Below, in pieces: positions 35,396 to 46,814 of a stretch of 64,000 nt of DNA (positions are counted from its first letter, which is position 1; every line of letters begins with the position of its first letter). Source of the stretch: G963691885 sp963691885 (lineage in GTDB: Bacteria > Pseudomonadota > Alphaproteobacteria > UBA8366 > Aestuariispiraceae); NCBI GenBank assembly GCA_963691885.1, contig OY829843.1, forward strand, positions 3,968,001 through 4,032,000. The letters are read 5' to 3'. The position numbers and the translations under genes were made by a program. Under the pieces are notes generated by a model. That model did no database searches and had not been told where the DNA came from. It saw only the letters and a list, made by a program, of their open reading frames with translations.

Positions 35396-36606
35396 GTGCG
35401 GAAGTCGCAACCAGCCTGAGTGGCCAGCCCGAAGACCCGACGATCAAGACGCTGACGCTGAATTTCGGGCCACAGCACCCTGCGGCTCACGGCGTTCTGC
35501 GCATGGTCATGGAGATGGATGGCGAGATTGTTGAACGCCTGGATCCCCATATTGGCCTGCTGCATCGCGGCACCGAAAAACTGATCGAGTATAAAACATA
35601 CCTCCAGGCGATGCCCTATTTCGACCGGCTCGACTACGTCGCGCCGATGTGTCAGGAACATGCCTTTGTCCTGGGGGCCGAGAAACTGCTGGGTATTGAG
35701 GCACCGAAACGGGGTCAGTATATCCGCGTTCTCTTTGCCGAAATTTCCCGTGTGCTGAACCATCTGCTTAACGTGCCCGCATACGGCCTTGATGTTGGTG
35801 CGATGACACCGATGCTCTGGGCGTTTGAAGAACGTGAAAAGCTGATGGAATTCTATGAAGGGGTCTGTGGGGCCCGCCTGCACGCGGCCTATTATCGCGT
35901 CGGCGGCGTTCACCAGGATATGCCGGCCGGTATGGCCGATCAGATCATGGAATGGGCGGAGAATTTCCCAAAATTCATTGATGACATGGAAGCGCTGCTA
36001 ACCGAAAACCGGATCTTCAAGCAGCGTTCCGTCGATATCGGCATCATCACACCGGAAGATGCCATGGCCTGGGGCTGCACGGGCCCTGTACTCCGTGGAT
36101 CCGGCATTGCCTGGGACCTGCGTAAGGCGCAACCCTATGATGTTTATGCCGATATGGATTTTGACGTTCCGGTCGGGAAAACCGGGGATTGCTACAGCCG
36201 TTACCTCGTGCGGGTGGAAGAGATGCGGCAGTCCTTGCGCATCATCAAGCAATGCCTGAATGAAATGCCGACGGGCCCTGTTATGACTGAAGACGGCAAG
36301 GTGGGGCCGCCATCGCGCGGCGACATGAAGCGCTCCATGGAGGCCTTGATCCACCACTTCAAGCTCTACACGGAAGGGTTCCACGTGCCTGCGGGGGAAA
36401 CCTACACCGCTGTAGAAGCGCCCAAGGGCGAGTTCGGGGTCTATCTGATCTCGGATGGCACGAACAAACCCTATCGTTGCAAGATCAGGGCACCGGGCTT
36501 TGCCCATCTGCAGGCGATGGATTACGTCTGCAAGGGGCATATGTTGGCGGATTCAGTCGCGGTCCTTGGGGCCATGGATGTTGTGTTTGGTGAGATTGAC
36601 CGATGA
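35392..36606 (+). CDS. nuoD: NADH-quinone oxidoreductase subunit D
   Basis: This 404-residue 49-kDa subunit forms the quinone cavity with NuoB. It shows NFGPQHPAAHGVLRMVMEMD (the histidine pair region at the quinone head group), the tyrosine-bearing segment TYLQAMPYFDRLDYVAPM, and the C-terminal DGTNKPYRCKIRAPGFAHLQ and VFGEIDR. It starts inside the nuoC stop and overlaps nuoE by four bases. Confidence 0.96.
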   Translation: MSAEVATSLSGQPEDPTIKTLTLNFGPQHPAAHGVLRMVMEMDGEIVERLDPHIGLLHRGTEKLIEYKTYLQAMPYFDRLDYVAPMCQEHAFVLGAEKLLGIEAPKRGQYIRVLFAEISRVLNHLLNVPAYGLDVGAMTPMLWAFEEREKLMEFYEGVCGARLHAAYYRVGGVHQDMPAGMADQIMEWAENFPKFIDDMEALLTENRIFKQRSVDIGIITPEDAMAWGCTGPVLRGSGIAWDLRKAQPYDVYADMDFDVPVGKTGDCYSRYLVRVEEMRQSLRIIKQCLNEMPTGPVMTEDGKVGPPSRGDMKRSMEALIHHFKLYTEGFHVPAGETYTAVEAPKGEFGVYLISDGTNKPYRCKIRAPGFAHLQAMDYVCKGHMLADSVAVLGAMDVVFGEIDR

Positions 36607-37247
36607 GTGCTGAAACTTTTGAATTTACCGGCGAATTCCTCGCAGAGGCAGAACGCAATATCGCGAAATATCCCTATGAGCGTCGCCAGTCGGCGGTTCT
36701 CGCCCTGTTGTTTCAGGCGCAGGAGCAGAACCACGAGGGCGGTCACTATGTGACCGAGGCGGCAATGCGGAAAATCGCAGAAATGCTCGATATGCCTTAT
36801 ATCCGCGTGATGGAGGTCGCCAGTTTCTTCACCATGGTGAACCTGAAGCCGGTTGGCCTTTTCCACGTTCAGCTTTGCGGCACGACGCCCTGCATGCTGC
36901 GCGGGGCCGAGGCCCTGATGGAGGCGGTTGCCGAGAAATTCGGGATCGGACATGGCCAGACCACAGAGGACGGCATGTTTACCCTGACAGAGGTTGAGTG
37001 TCTCGGGGCCTGCTGCAACGCGCCAATGGTTCAGATCAACGATGATTATTACGAGGATCTGACTCCTGAAACCCTGATTTCGGTGATGGAAACCCTCAAA
37101 GGCGGTGGTGAGGCCAAGATTGGCAGTCAGATCGGCCGTGTCACTTCTGAGCCAGAGGGTGGTCCGCTCACGCTTACCACGGGGCCTGCACCACAGACCG
37201 CTGATGCACCTAATGCACCGTCAATGACATCTGGCGGGGGGAACTGA
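36603..37247 (+). CDS. nuoE: NADH-quinone oxidoreductase subunit E
   Basis: This 214-residue subunit carries the [2Fe-2S] cluster N1a. The four cysteines are in QLCGTTPCMLRG and VECLGACCNAPMVQ. It acts in the NADH dehydrogenase module with NuoF and NuoG. After about residue 170 the protein runs into a low-complexity tail rich in Pro, Thr, Gly and Ala. It overlaps nuoD and is four bases from nuoF. Confidence 0.95.
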   Translation: MSAETFEFTGEFLAEAERNIAKYPYERRQSAVLALLFQAQEQNHEGGHYVTEAAMRKIAEMLDMPYIRVMEVASFFTMVNLKPVGLFHVQLCGTTPCMLRGAEALMEAVAEKFGIGHGQTTEDGMFTLTEVECLGACCNAPMVQINDDYYEDLTPETLISVMETLKGGGEAKIGSQIGRVTSEPEGGPLTLTTGPAPQTADAPNAPSMTSGGGN

Positions 37248-37250
37248 TCC

Positions 37251-38573
37251 ATGTTGCTTGAAGATAAAGACCGCATCTTTACCAATCTCTATGGGTATCA
37301 TCCGTGGAACCTTGAGGGCGCGCGGGCGCGGGGCGACTGGGACAACACAAAGGCGCTGATCGAGCTTGGCCGTGAGAAAATCGTTGAGGAAATGAAGGCA
37401 TCCGGCCTGCGCGGTCGTGGTGGCGCGGGTTTCCCGACCGGTATGAAATGGTCATTCATGCCGAAAGCAACCAGCCCGGACCGGCCATCCTATCTGGTCG
37501 TCAATGCCGATGAATCAGAGCCTGGCACCTGTAAAGACCGGGAGATCATGCGCAATGATCCCCATAAACTGATCGAGGGATGTTTGCTCGCCTGTGTCGG
37601 CATGGGGGCGGTCGCGGCCTATATTTATATCCGCGGGGAATACCGCCTTGAATACAGGGTGTTAGAGGCCGCCGTCAAGGAAGCTTATGAAGCGGGTTTG
37701 ATCGGCAAGAACGCCTGCAAATCCGGTTATGACTGTGACGTCTACATTCACCATGGGGCAGGGGCCTATATCTGTGGTGAAGAGACAGCTCTGCTTGAAA
37801 GCCTGGAAGGCAAGAAGGGTCAGCCACGTCTGAAACCACCATTCCCGGCGATGGCAGGCCTCTATGGCTGTCCGACAACCGTGAACAATGTGGAATCCAT
37901 CGCCGTTGCGCCGACCATCCTGCGTCGTGGCGCGGCTTGGTTCTCCAGCTTTGGGCGCGAAAACAACGCCGGAACCAAAGTGTTCTGTATCTCAGGTCAC
38001 GTGAACAAACCCTGTAACGTGGAAGAAGCGCTTTCCATCCCGATGAAAGAATTGCTTGAAAAACAATGCGGCGGGGTTCGCGGTGGCTGGGACAACCTTC
38101 TGGCCGTCATTCCGGGTGGCTCGTCAGTGCCGCTGTTGCCAAAGGACATCTGTGATGATGTCCTGATGGATTTTGACGCCTTGAAAGAGCATAAATCCGG
38201 CCTCGGCACGGCGGCCGTGATCGTGATGGATAAATCCACCGACATCATCAAGGCGATCGCCCGTCTCAGCTATTTCTACAAGCATGAAAGCTGTGGTCAG
38301 TGCACACCGTGCCGCGAAGGGACGGGCTGGATGTGGCGGGTTATGGAACGCCTTGTTCGCGGTGAAGCCGAAGAAGCCGAGATCGATATGCTTATCGAGG
38401 TTTCTAAACAGATTGAGGGCCACACAATTTGTGCGCTTGGGGATGCGGCGGCCTGGCCTGTTCAGGGGCTTGTCCGGCATTTCCGGGATGAGATTGTCGC
38501 CCGGATCCGGAACCGGAAATCAGTATCCATGTCGGGAACCTCTGGTCCCGGTCAACAGGTTGCAGCGGAATAG
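37251..38573 (+). CDS. nuoF: NADH-quinone oxidoreductase subunit F
   Basis: This 440-residue subunit is where NADH is oxidised. The FMN/NADH site is in GLRGRGGAGFPTGMKWSFMP and GAGAYICGEETALLESLEG. The [4Fe-4S] cluster N3 ligands are in ESCGQCTPCREG and HTICALGDAAAWP. The length is typical. It is followed by nuoG after 36 bases. Confidence 0.96.
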   Translation: MLLEDKDRIFTNLYGYHPWNLEGARARGDWDNTKALIELGREKIVEEMKASGLRGRGGAGFPTGMKWSFMPKATSPDRPSYLVVNADESEPGTCKDREIMRNDPHKLIEGCLLACVGMGAVAAYIYIRGEYRLEYRVLEAAVKEAYEAGLIGKNACKSGYDCDVYIHHGAGAYICGEETALLESLEGKKGQPRLKPPFPAMAGLYGCPTTVNNVESIAVAPTILRRGAAWFSSFGRENNAGTKVFCISGHVNKPCNVEEALSIPMKELLEKQCGGVRGGWDNLLAVIPGGSSVPLLPKDICDDVLMDFDALKEHKSGLGTAAVIVMDKSTDIIKAIARLSYFYKHESCGQCTPCREGTGWMWRVMERLVRGEAEEAEIDMLIEVSKQIEGHTICALGDAAAWPVQGLVRHFRDEIVARIRNRKSVSMSGTSGPGQQVAAE

Positions 38574-38609
38574 AGCCGAACTGGCGTAATTGTGGGGAAA
38601 TGAGGGTCG

Positions 38610-40683
<2,074 letters not shown>

Positions 40684-40691
<8 letters not shown>

Positions 40692-41715
40692 TACACAAAC
40701 CTGGTTCGAAGGCGTCTGGTGGTCGGGTTATGCCCTGCCGACCCTGACCATCGTTGTCTACATCCTCTGCATTATGCTGCCGATCATGATCTCGGTCGCC
40801 TATCTGACACTGGCCGAGCGCAAGGTGATCGGCTGGATGCAGCTGCGTAAGGGCCCGAACGTTGTTGGCCCGTTTGGCCTGCTTCAGCCGATTGCGGATG
40901 CAGTAAAGCTGTTCCTGAAGGAAACGATTATTCCGGCGGGTGCCAACCCCTTCCTGTTTGTCTTTGCGCCGATGCTGACCTTTATCCTTAGCATGGTGGC
41001 CTGGGCGGTCATCCCGTTTGATGAAGGCTGGGTTCTGGCCGATATCAATGTCGGAATCCTGTATCTCTTCGCGATTTCGTCGCTTGGCGTGTACGGGATC
41101 ATCATGGCGGGTTGGGCGTCGAACTCAAAATACGCGTTTCTGGGGGCCCTGCGGTCTGCGGCCCAGATGGTAAGTTACGAAGTATCGCTTGGTTTCGTGA
41201 TCGTATCTGTTTTGCTGGTGGTCGGTTCTTTGAACCTTTCGGAAGTGGTTGAGGCGCAGCGGACGGTCTGGTTCTGCATACCGATGTTTCCGATGTTTGT
41301 GATCTTCTTCATCTCTGCATTGGCTGAGACAAACCGCGCACCGTTCGATTTGCCGGAAGCGGAAGCAGAACTGGTCAGCGGCTATAACGTTGAATATTCG
41401 TCTATGACCTTTGCGCTGTTCTTCCTGGGTGAATACGCAAACATGATCCTGATGAGTGGTATGACAGCTGTCCTGTTCCTGGGCGGGTGGCTGCCACCGC
41501 TGGACATCGCGCCGTTCAACTGGATCCCCGGTGTGATCTGGTTTGGATTGAAGATCGCCTTTGTCCTTTTCTGTTTCCTGTGGGTGCGGGCCACATTCCC
41601 GCGCTACCGCTATGACCAGTTGATGCGTCTGGGATGGAAAGTGTTCCTGCCATTCTCGTTGTTCTGGGTTGTTGCGACCGCGGGCGTGCTTGTGTTTTTC
41701 GATTTGTTGCCGTGA
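40684..41715 (+). CDS. nuoH: NADH-quinone oxidoreductase subunit H
   Basis: This 343-residue membrane subunit at the joint between arms forms part of the quinone entry channel. It has about eight membrane segments and the conserved loop ETNRAPFDLPEAEAELVSGY with the glutamates important in proton coupling, and the early RKGPNVVGPFGLLQPIADA. The ATG at 40684 (GGGACAGGG upstream) overlaps nuoG by eight bases. Confidence 0.95.
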
Positions 41716-41771
41716 TCGAGGGGTGATGAAGTAATGTTGTTGAAACCTGATCTTGCAAGGATGACCAACTG

Positions 41772-42260
41772 ATGGCTGGACTTGATAAGGTTGCACGGTC
41801 GTTCCTGCTTGGGGAATTGGTGTCGGGTATGGCCCTGACACTGAAAACCATGTTCAAGCCGAAACACACGATCAACTACCCCTATGAAAAAGGGCCGCTT
41901 TCGCCGCGTTTCCGGGGTGAACATGCGCTGCGCCGGTATCCGAATGGCGAAGAGCGCTGCATTGCCTGCAAATTATGCGAGGCCGTCTGTCCGGCACAGG
42001 CCATAACGATTGAGGCCGAACCGCGTTCGGACGGGTCCCGGCGCACCACACGCTATGACATCGACATGACGAAATGCATCTATTGCGGCTTCTGTCAGGA
42101 AGCCTGCCCGGTGGATGCGATCGTTGAAGGACCGAATTTTGAGTTTGCGACAGAAACCCGCGAGGAGCTGTTCTACAACAAGCAGAAGCTGCTTGAGAAT
42201 GGCGAACGCTGGGAAACACAAATCGCATCGAATTTGACCCAGGATGCACCATACCGCTGA
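41772..42260 (+). CDS. nuoI: NADH-quinone oxidoreductase subunit I
   Basis: This 162-residue ferredoxin-like subunit has two [4Fe-4S] motifs, CIACKLCEAVCPAQA and CIYCGFCQEACPVDAI (clusters N6a and N6b), between NuoG and NuoB in the electron path. The N-terminal amphipathic segment before FRGEHALRRYPNGEERC anchors it to the membrane arm. Length and motif spacing are standard. Confidence 0.96.
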   Translation: MAGLDKVARSFLLGELVSGMALTLKTMFKPKHTINYPYEKGPLSPRFRGEHALRRYPNGEERCIACKLCEAVCPAQAITIEAEPRSDGSRRTTRYDIDMTKCIYCGFCQEACPVDAIVEGPNFEFATETREELFYNKQKLLENGERWETQIASNLTQDAPYR

Positions 42261-42337
42261 GGCGGTTGCACCGGGTTTGTAAGTAACGGGTCGCTGCAGG
42301 ATTGGTCGCAGCGGCTTTTGAAGGGACGGGGGACATA

Positions 42338-42952
42338 ATGAGCGTAGTGGCTTTGGCCTTCTATCTGTTTGCCGCTGTGACGGTGGCCTGCGGCGTGATG
42401 GTAATCACGTCCCGAAACCCGGTCCATTCGGTCCTGTTCCTGATCCTGGCATTCTTTAACGCCGCCGGGCTCTTCGTCCTGCAGGGCGCGGAATTCCTGG
42501 CGATGATCCTGGTGATTGTCTATGTCGGCGCGGTGGCGGTGCTGTTCCTGTTCGTTGTCATGATGCTGGATGTTAATTTCCAGAAATTGCGAGAGGGATT
42601 TGCCCAATATATCCCGATTGGCGGGGCCATTGGTCTGGTTCTGCTGGCCGAATTGGTCTTGATCGGTGGATCCTGGGTCTTTGGCAGCGATCCACTGTCC
42701 TCACGGGCAGCACCCATTGTGCTTGATGGCAGCGTCACCAACACTGAGGCCATCGGGAACATCATCTACACGAAATATGTCTATCTGTTCCAGGGGGCCG
42801 GCATGGTTCTGCTGGTTGCCATGGTGGGCGCTATTGTCCTGACGCTGCGGTCCCGTGAAGGGGTCAAACGGCAACGCATTGCCGATCAGGTCTATCGCAG
42901 CTCTGCCGATGAAGTGAAGGTTGTCAAAGTACCGACGGGGAGTGGGATCTGA
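42338..42952 (+). CDS. nuoJ: NADH-quinone oxidoreductase subunit J
   Basis: This 204-residue membrane subunit has five membrane segments. The second and third contain ITSRNPVHSVLFLILAFFNA and the conserved MILVIVYVGAVAVLFLFVVM. The ATG at 42338 follows GGGACGGGGG, better than an upstream in-frame start at 42302. It overlaps nuoK through TGATG. Confidence 0.94.
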   Translation: MSVVALAFYLFAAVTVACGVMVITSRNPVHSVLFLILAFFNAAGLFVLQGAEFLAMILVIVYVGAVAVLFLFVVMMLDVNFQKLREGFAQYIPIGGAIGLVLLAELVLIGGSWVFGSDPLSSRAAPIVLDGSVTNTEAIGNIIYTKYVYLFQGAGMVLLVAMVGAIVLTLRSREGVKRQRIADQVYRSSADEVKVVKVPTGSGI

Positions 42953-43263
42953 TGATGGAAATCGGCCTGGCCCACTATCTGACCGTCGCGGCGATCCTGT
43001 TTACACTGGGTTTGACGGGTATTTTTCTCAACCGCAAGAACGTCATCATCATTCTGATGTCGATCGAACTGATGCTGCTTGCGGTCAATATCAATCTGGT
43101 GAGTTTTTCGACCCATCTGCAGGATCTGGTGGGACAGATTTTCGCGATGTTCGTGCTGACTGTGGCTGCTGCTGAGGCGGCAATCGGTCTGGCCATTCTG
43201 GTCGTTTATTACCGCAACCGTGCCTCTATCGCGGTTGACGATATCAACTCGATGAAGGGCTAG
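42952..43263 (+). CDS. nuoK: NADH-quinone oxidoreductase subunit K
   Basis: This 103-residue membrane subunit has three helices and two buried glutamates on the proton path, in MSIELMLLAVNINL and VAAAEAAIGLAILVVYYRNR. It is a typical NuoK in length. Start at the first of two ATGs, overlapping the nuoJ stop. Confidence 0.95.
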   Translation: MMEIGLAHYLTVAAILFTLGLTGIFLNRKNVIIILMSIELMLLAVNINLVSFSTHLQDLVGQIFAMFVLTVAAAEAAIGLAILVVYYRNRASIAVDDINSMKG

Positions 43264-43280
43264 GGTAGGGTCGGATCGTT

Positions 43281-45224
43281 ATGGAAGCTGCTATCGTATT
43301 CCTGCCGCTTGCCGGCGCTATCATCGCCGGGTTCTTCGGGCGGTATCTGGGGGACAAGGGCTCACAGGGGGTTACCTGTGTATTTGTCGGCATTGCCGCG
43401 ATCCTGTCCTGGATCCTGTTCTTTGATGTCACGCTCGAGACCAAGAATTATACCGTGACGCTGTTCACCTGGGTGGCCTCAGGGGCGTTTGAGTTTGATT
43501 GGGCACTGAAAATCGACACGCTGACGGTTGTTATGCTGATTGTGGTCACCACGGTCAGTACGGTGGTGCATATCTATTCCATCGGTTATATGCATCATGA
43601 CCCGGCGATTTCGCGGTTCTTTGCCTATCTCAGCTTCTTCACCTTTGCGATGCTGACCCTGGTCACCGCGGACAACCTCGTCCAGATGTTCTTCGGCTGG
43701 GAAGGGGTGGGCGTTGCCTCTTACCTGCTCATCGGGTTCTGGTTCCACAAACCAACCGCTTGCGCGGCGGCCATCAAAGCGTTCCTCGTTAACCGTGTTG
43801 GTGACTTCGGCTTTGCGCTGGGCATTTTTGCGATGTTTGTGCTGACCGGTTCGGTAGAGCTGGACACGATCTTTGCGGCAATCCCGGGCCTTGCCGATGC
43901 AACACTGGTCTTCCTCGGCGTCGAGTTTCACGCAATCACGATTGTGGCCCTGCTGCTGTTCCTGGGCGCGATGGGCAAGTCGGCGCAGTTGGGGCTGCAC
44001 ACCTGGTTGCCCGACGCGATGGAAGGGCCGACACCGGTTTCCGCGCTGATCCATGCAGCGACCATGGTGACCGCCGGCGTCTTTATGGTGTGCCGTCTTT
44101 CGCCGGTTTTTGAGTATTCGGATTTTGCGCTGACTGTGGTCACGATCGTGGGTGCATCAACCGCGTTCTTTGCCGCAACAATTGGCCTGACACAGACCGA
44201 TATCAAGCGCGTCATTGCCTATTCGACATGCTCGCAGCTGGGTTACATGTTCTTTGCCGCGGGCGTTTCCGCCTATCCAGCAGCCATGTTCCACCTTATG
44301 ACCCATGCGTTCTTCAAGGCTTTGCTGTTCCTGGGCGCGGGTTCCGTCATCCACGCCATGTCCGACGAACAGGATATGCGCAAGATGGGCGGTCTTTATA
44401 AGATGATCCCGATCACCTACGCATTCATGTGGATCGGTTCGCTGGCGCTTATGGGCTTCGGGATACCGGGAACACCGATCGGCTTTGCGGGATTCTTCTC
44501 AAAAGACATTGTTCTGGAGGCGGCGTATGGCGCCTATACCGGGCCCGGGATGTTTGCATTCTGGCTGGGACTGGTCGCTGCTTTCATGACGGCGTTCTAT
44601 TCTGGTCGCCTGCTGTTCATGACTTTCCATGGCACGCCGCGTTGCGATGAAAAGACCCTGGCCCATGTCCATGAAAGCCCGTTTGTCATGTGGGCCCCTC
44701 TGGTGATCCTGGTGATCGGGTCGGTGCTCGCGGGCGGCGTCTTCTATAACAGTTTTGTCGGCGACACGATGACAGAGTTCTGGGGCACATCGATCCTGAT
44801 CCTGGATAGCCATCCGGCCCTCGAGAATGCGCATCATGTGCCGATCTGGGTCAAGGTTGCGCCACTGGCGGTCGGGCTTGCGGGGCTGGGACTTTCCTGG
44901 GTTATCTATGTCAAACAGCCTGGAAGTGCCAATGGCTACGCCAAATCGCTTGGGCCTGTTTATCGCTTCTCTCTGAACAAGTGGTATTTCGACGAGTTGT
45001 ATGACGCGATCATCGTCCGCCCGGCATTCGCCATTGGTCGCCTGTTCTGGAAAAACGGGGATCAGGGCACGATTGATGCGCTGGGTCCTGATGGGGTCGC
45101 AAACACAACCTCGGCCGTGTCGCGCGGAACAAGTGCGCTGCAAACCGGCTATGTCTTCCACTATGCATTTGCCATGCTGATCGGCGTTGTCGTCTTCGTC
45201 ACATGGTATGTTTTCTCAGGCTAA
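43281..45224 (+). CDS. nuoL: NADH-quinone oxidoreductase subunit L
   Basis: This 647-residue antiporter-like subunit sits at the far end of the membrane arm and has about sixteen membrane segments. Key residues are the glutamate in FFGWEGVGVASYLLIGFW and the lysine in MGKSAQLGLHTWLPDAMEGP, followed by PTPVSALIHAATMVTAGVF. The C-terminal long helix along the arm is included. Length is normal. Confidence 0.96.
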   Translation: MEAAIVFLPLAGAIIAGFFGRYLGDKGSQGVTCVFVGIAAILSWILFFDVTLETKNYTVTLFTWVASGAFEFDWALKIDTLTVVMLIVVTTVSTVVHIYSIGYMHHDPAISRFFAYLSFFTFAMLTLVTADNLVQMFFGWEGVGVASYLLIGFWFHKPTACAAAIKAFLVNRVGDFGFALGIFAMFVLTGSVELDTIFAAIPGLADATLVFLGVEFHAITIVALLLFLGAMGKSAQLGLHTWLPDAMEGPTPVSALIHAATMVTAGVFMVCRLSPVFEYSDFALTVVTIVGASTAFFAATIGLTQTDIKRVIAYSTCSQLGYMFFAAGVSAYPAAMFHLMTHAFFKALLFLGAGSVIHAMSDEQDMRKMGGLYKMIPITYAFMWIGSLALMGFGIPGTPIGFAGFFSKDIVLEAAYGAYTGPGMFAFWLGLVAAFMTAFYSGRLLFMTFHGTPRCDEKTLAHVHESPFVMWAPLVILVIGSVLAGGVFYNSFVGDTMTEFWGTSILILDSHPALENAHHVPIWVKVAPLAVGLAGLGLSWVIYVKQPGSANGYAKSLGPVYRFSLNKWYFDELYDAIIVRPAFAIGRLFWKNGDQGTIDALGPDGVANTTSAVSRGTSALQTGYVFHYAFAMLIGVVVFVTWYVFSG

Positions 45225-45247
45225 GCCGGATTAGGAGCGTCTAGGGT

Positions 45248-46789
45248 ATGTTCGAAGGTTTTGGCTGGCTGTCACTGACAACGTTTCTGCCTCTGGTAGG
45301 GGCACTCGTTATCTTGGTCCTGATCCGGGGGGATGAGGAAGACGTCGCACGCAATGCGCGCTGGGCAGCTCTGTTCACCTCACTCACCACGTTTGTTGTC
45401 TCGCTTCTGGTCTATGCCCGTTTCGATAGGGCAGAGGCCGATTTCCAGATGGTGGAAACGGTTCAGTGGATTCCGGCCTTCAACATCAATTACGTGATGG
45501 GTGTTGATGGGGTCTCAATCTGGTTTGTTCTGCTTTCTACCTTGTTGACCCCGATCTGTATCCTGGCCAGTTGGGAGGCCATCAAGACACGCGTTCGCGA
45601 ATATATGATCGCCTTCCTAGTGCTGGAAACCATGATGGTGGGGATGTTCTGTTCGCTCGATATCGTGGTGTTCTACATCTTCTTCGAAGGTGTCCTGATC
45701 CCGATGTTCCTGATCATCGGGGTTTGGGGCGGGCAGCGTCGTATCTATGCCGCGTTCAAGTTCTTCCTCTATACCCTGCTGGGATCGGTCCTGATGCTGG
45801 TCGCCATCCTGGTAATGTATTGGCAGGCGGGAACCACCTCTATCGAGGGGCTGATGGCCCATCCATTTGATGCGGATCTTCAGCTCTGGCTCTGGCTGGC
45901 TTTCTTCGCATCTTTCGCGGTGAAGGTGCCGATGTGGCCTGTCCATACCTGGCTGCCGGACGCCCATGTGGAGGCGCCAACGGCGGGCTCTGTCATTCTG
46001 GCCGGTGTTCTCCTGAAGATGGGGGGATATGGCTTCCTGCGCTTCTCTTTGCCGATGTTCCCCGATGCGTCGGCCTACTTCTCGGATCTTGTGTTCTTCC
46101 TGTCGGTTATCGCGGTGATCTACACCTCGCTGGTGGCCCTTGTTCAGGAAGATATGAAAAAGCTGATCGCCTATTCCTCAATCGCCCATATGGGCTTTGT
46201 GACGGCTGCGATATTCAGCGTGAATGAGCAGGCGGTTTCAGGGTCCATTATCCAGATGTTGAGCCATGGTCTGGTTTCTGGCGCGCTGTTCCTCTGTGTT
46301 GGCGTGATCTATGACCGGATGCATACGCGCGAGATCTCCCGCTACGGCGGTCTTGTAGAACGCATGCCGAAATACGCGCTGATCTTTATGATCATGACGA
46401 TGGCCTCTGTCGGTCTGCCGGGGACCAGTGGCTTCGTTGGTGAATTCCTGATCCTGGTCGGGGCCTATCAGGCATCGACCTGGCTGGCAGCAGGGCTTGC
46501 AACAGGCATGGTGCTGGGGGCCGGCTATATGCTCTACCTCTATCGCCGTGTGGTCTTTGGCAAGCTGGTGAAAGAAGACCTGATGGCGATCAAGGACATG
46601 AATGCCCGCGAAACGGCCCTGTTCGTGCCGCTGGTTATTCTCGTGCTCTGGATGGGCATCTATCCGTCGACTTTCATGGATATTATCGAACCTTCGGTTC
46701 AGAAACTTGTGGCTGATTATCAGACAGCGCTGGCACAGGGTACGTCAGATGCGGTTGAGACAGCGTTTACCGCCCTCGGGCTGAAATAG
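45248..46789 (+). CDS. nuoM: NADH-quinone oxidoreductase subunit M
   Basis: This 513-residue antiporter-like proton-pumping subunit has about fourteen membrane segments. It contains the conserved glutamate in DIVVFYIFFEGVLIPMFLII and the lysine in FAVKVPMWPVHTWLPDAHVE, plus the second lysine in VQEDMKKLIAYSSIAHMGFV. Length is standard. Confidence 0.96.
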   Translation: MFEGFGWLSLTTFLPLVGALVILVLIRGDEEDVARNARWAALFTSLTTFVVSLLVYARFDRAEADFQMVETVQWIPAFNINYVMGVDGVSIWFVLLSTLLTPICILASWEAIKTRVREYMIAFLVLETMMVGMFCSLDIVVFYIFFEGVLIPMFLIIGVWGGQRRIYAAFKFFLYTLLGSVLMLVAILVMYWQAGTTSIEGLMAHPFDADLQLWLWLAFFASFAVKVPMWPVHTWLPDAHVEAPTAGSVILAGVLLKMGGYGFLRFSLPMFPDASAYFSDLVFFLSVIAVIYTSLVALVQEDMKKLIAYSSIAHMGFVTAAIFSVNEQAVSGSIIQMLSHGLVSGALFLCVGVIYDRMHTREISRYGGLVERMPKYALIFMIMTMASVGLPGTSGFVGEFLILVGAYQASTWLAAGLATGMVLGAGYMLYLYRRVVFGKLVKEDLMAIKDMNARETALFVPLVILVLWMGIYPSTFMDIIEPSVQKLVADYQTALAQGTSDAVETAFTALGLK

Positions 46790-46814
46790 GCATAAGGGCG
46801 CAGGACATCGAGCG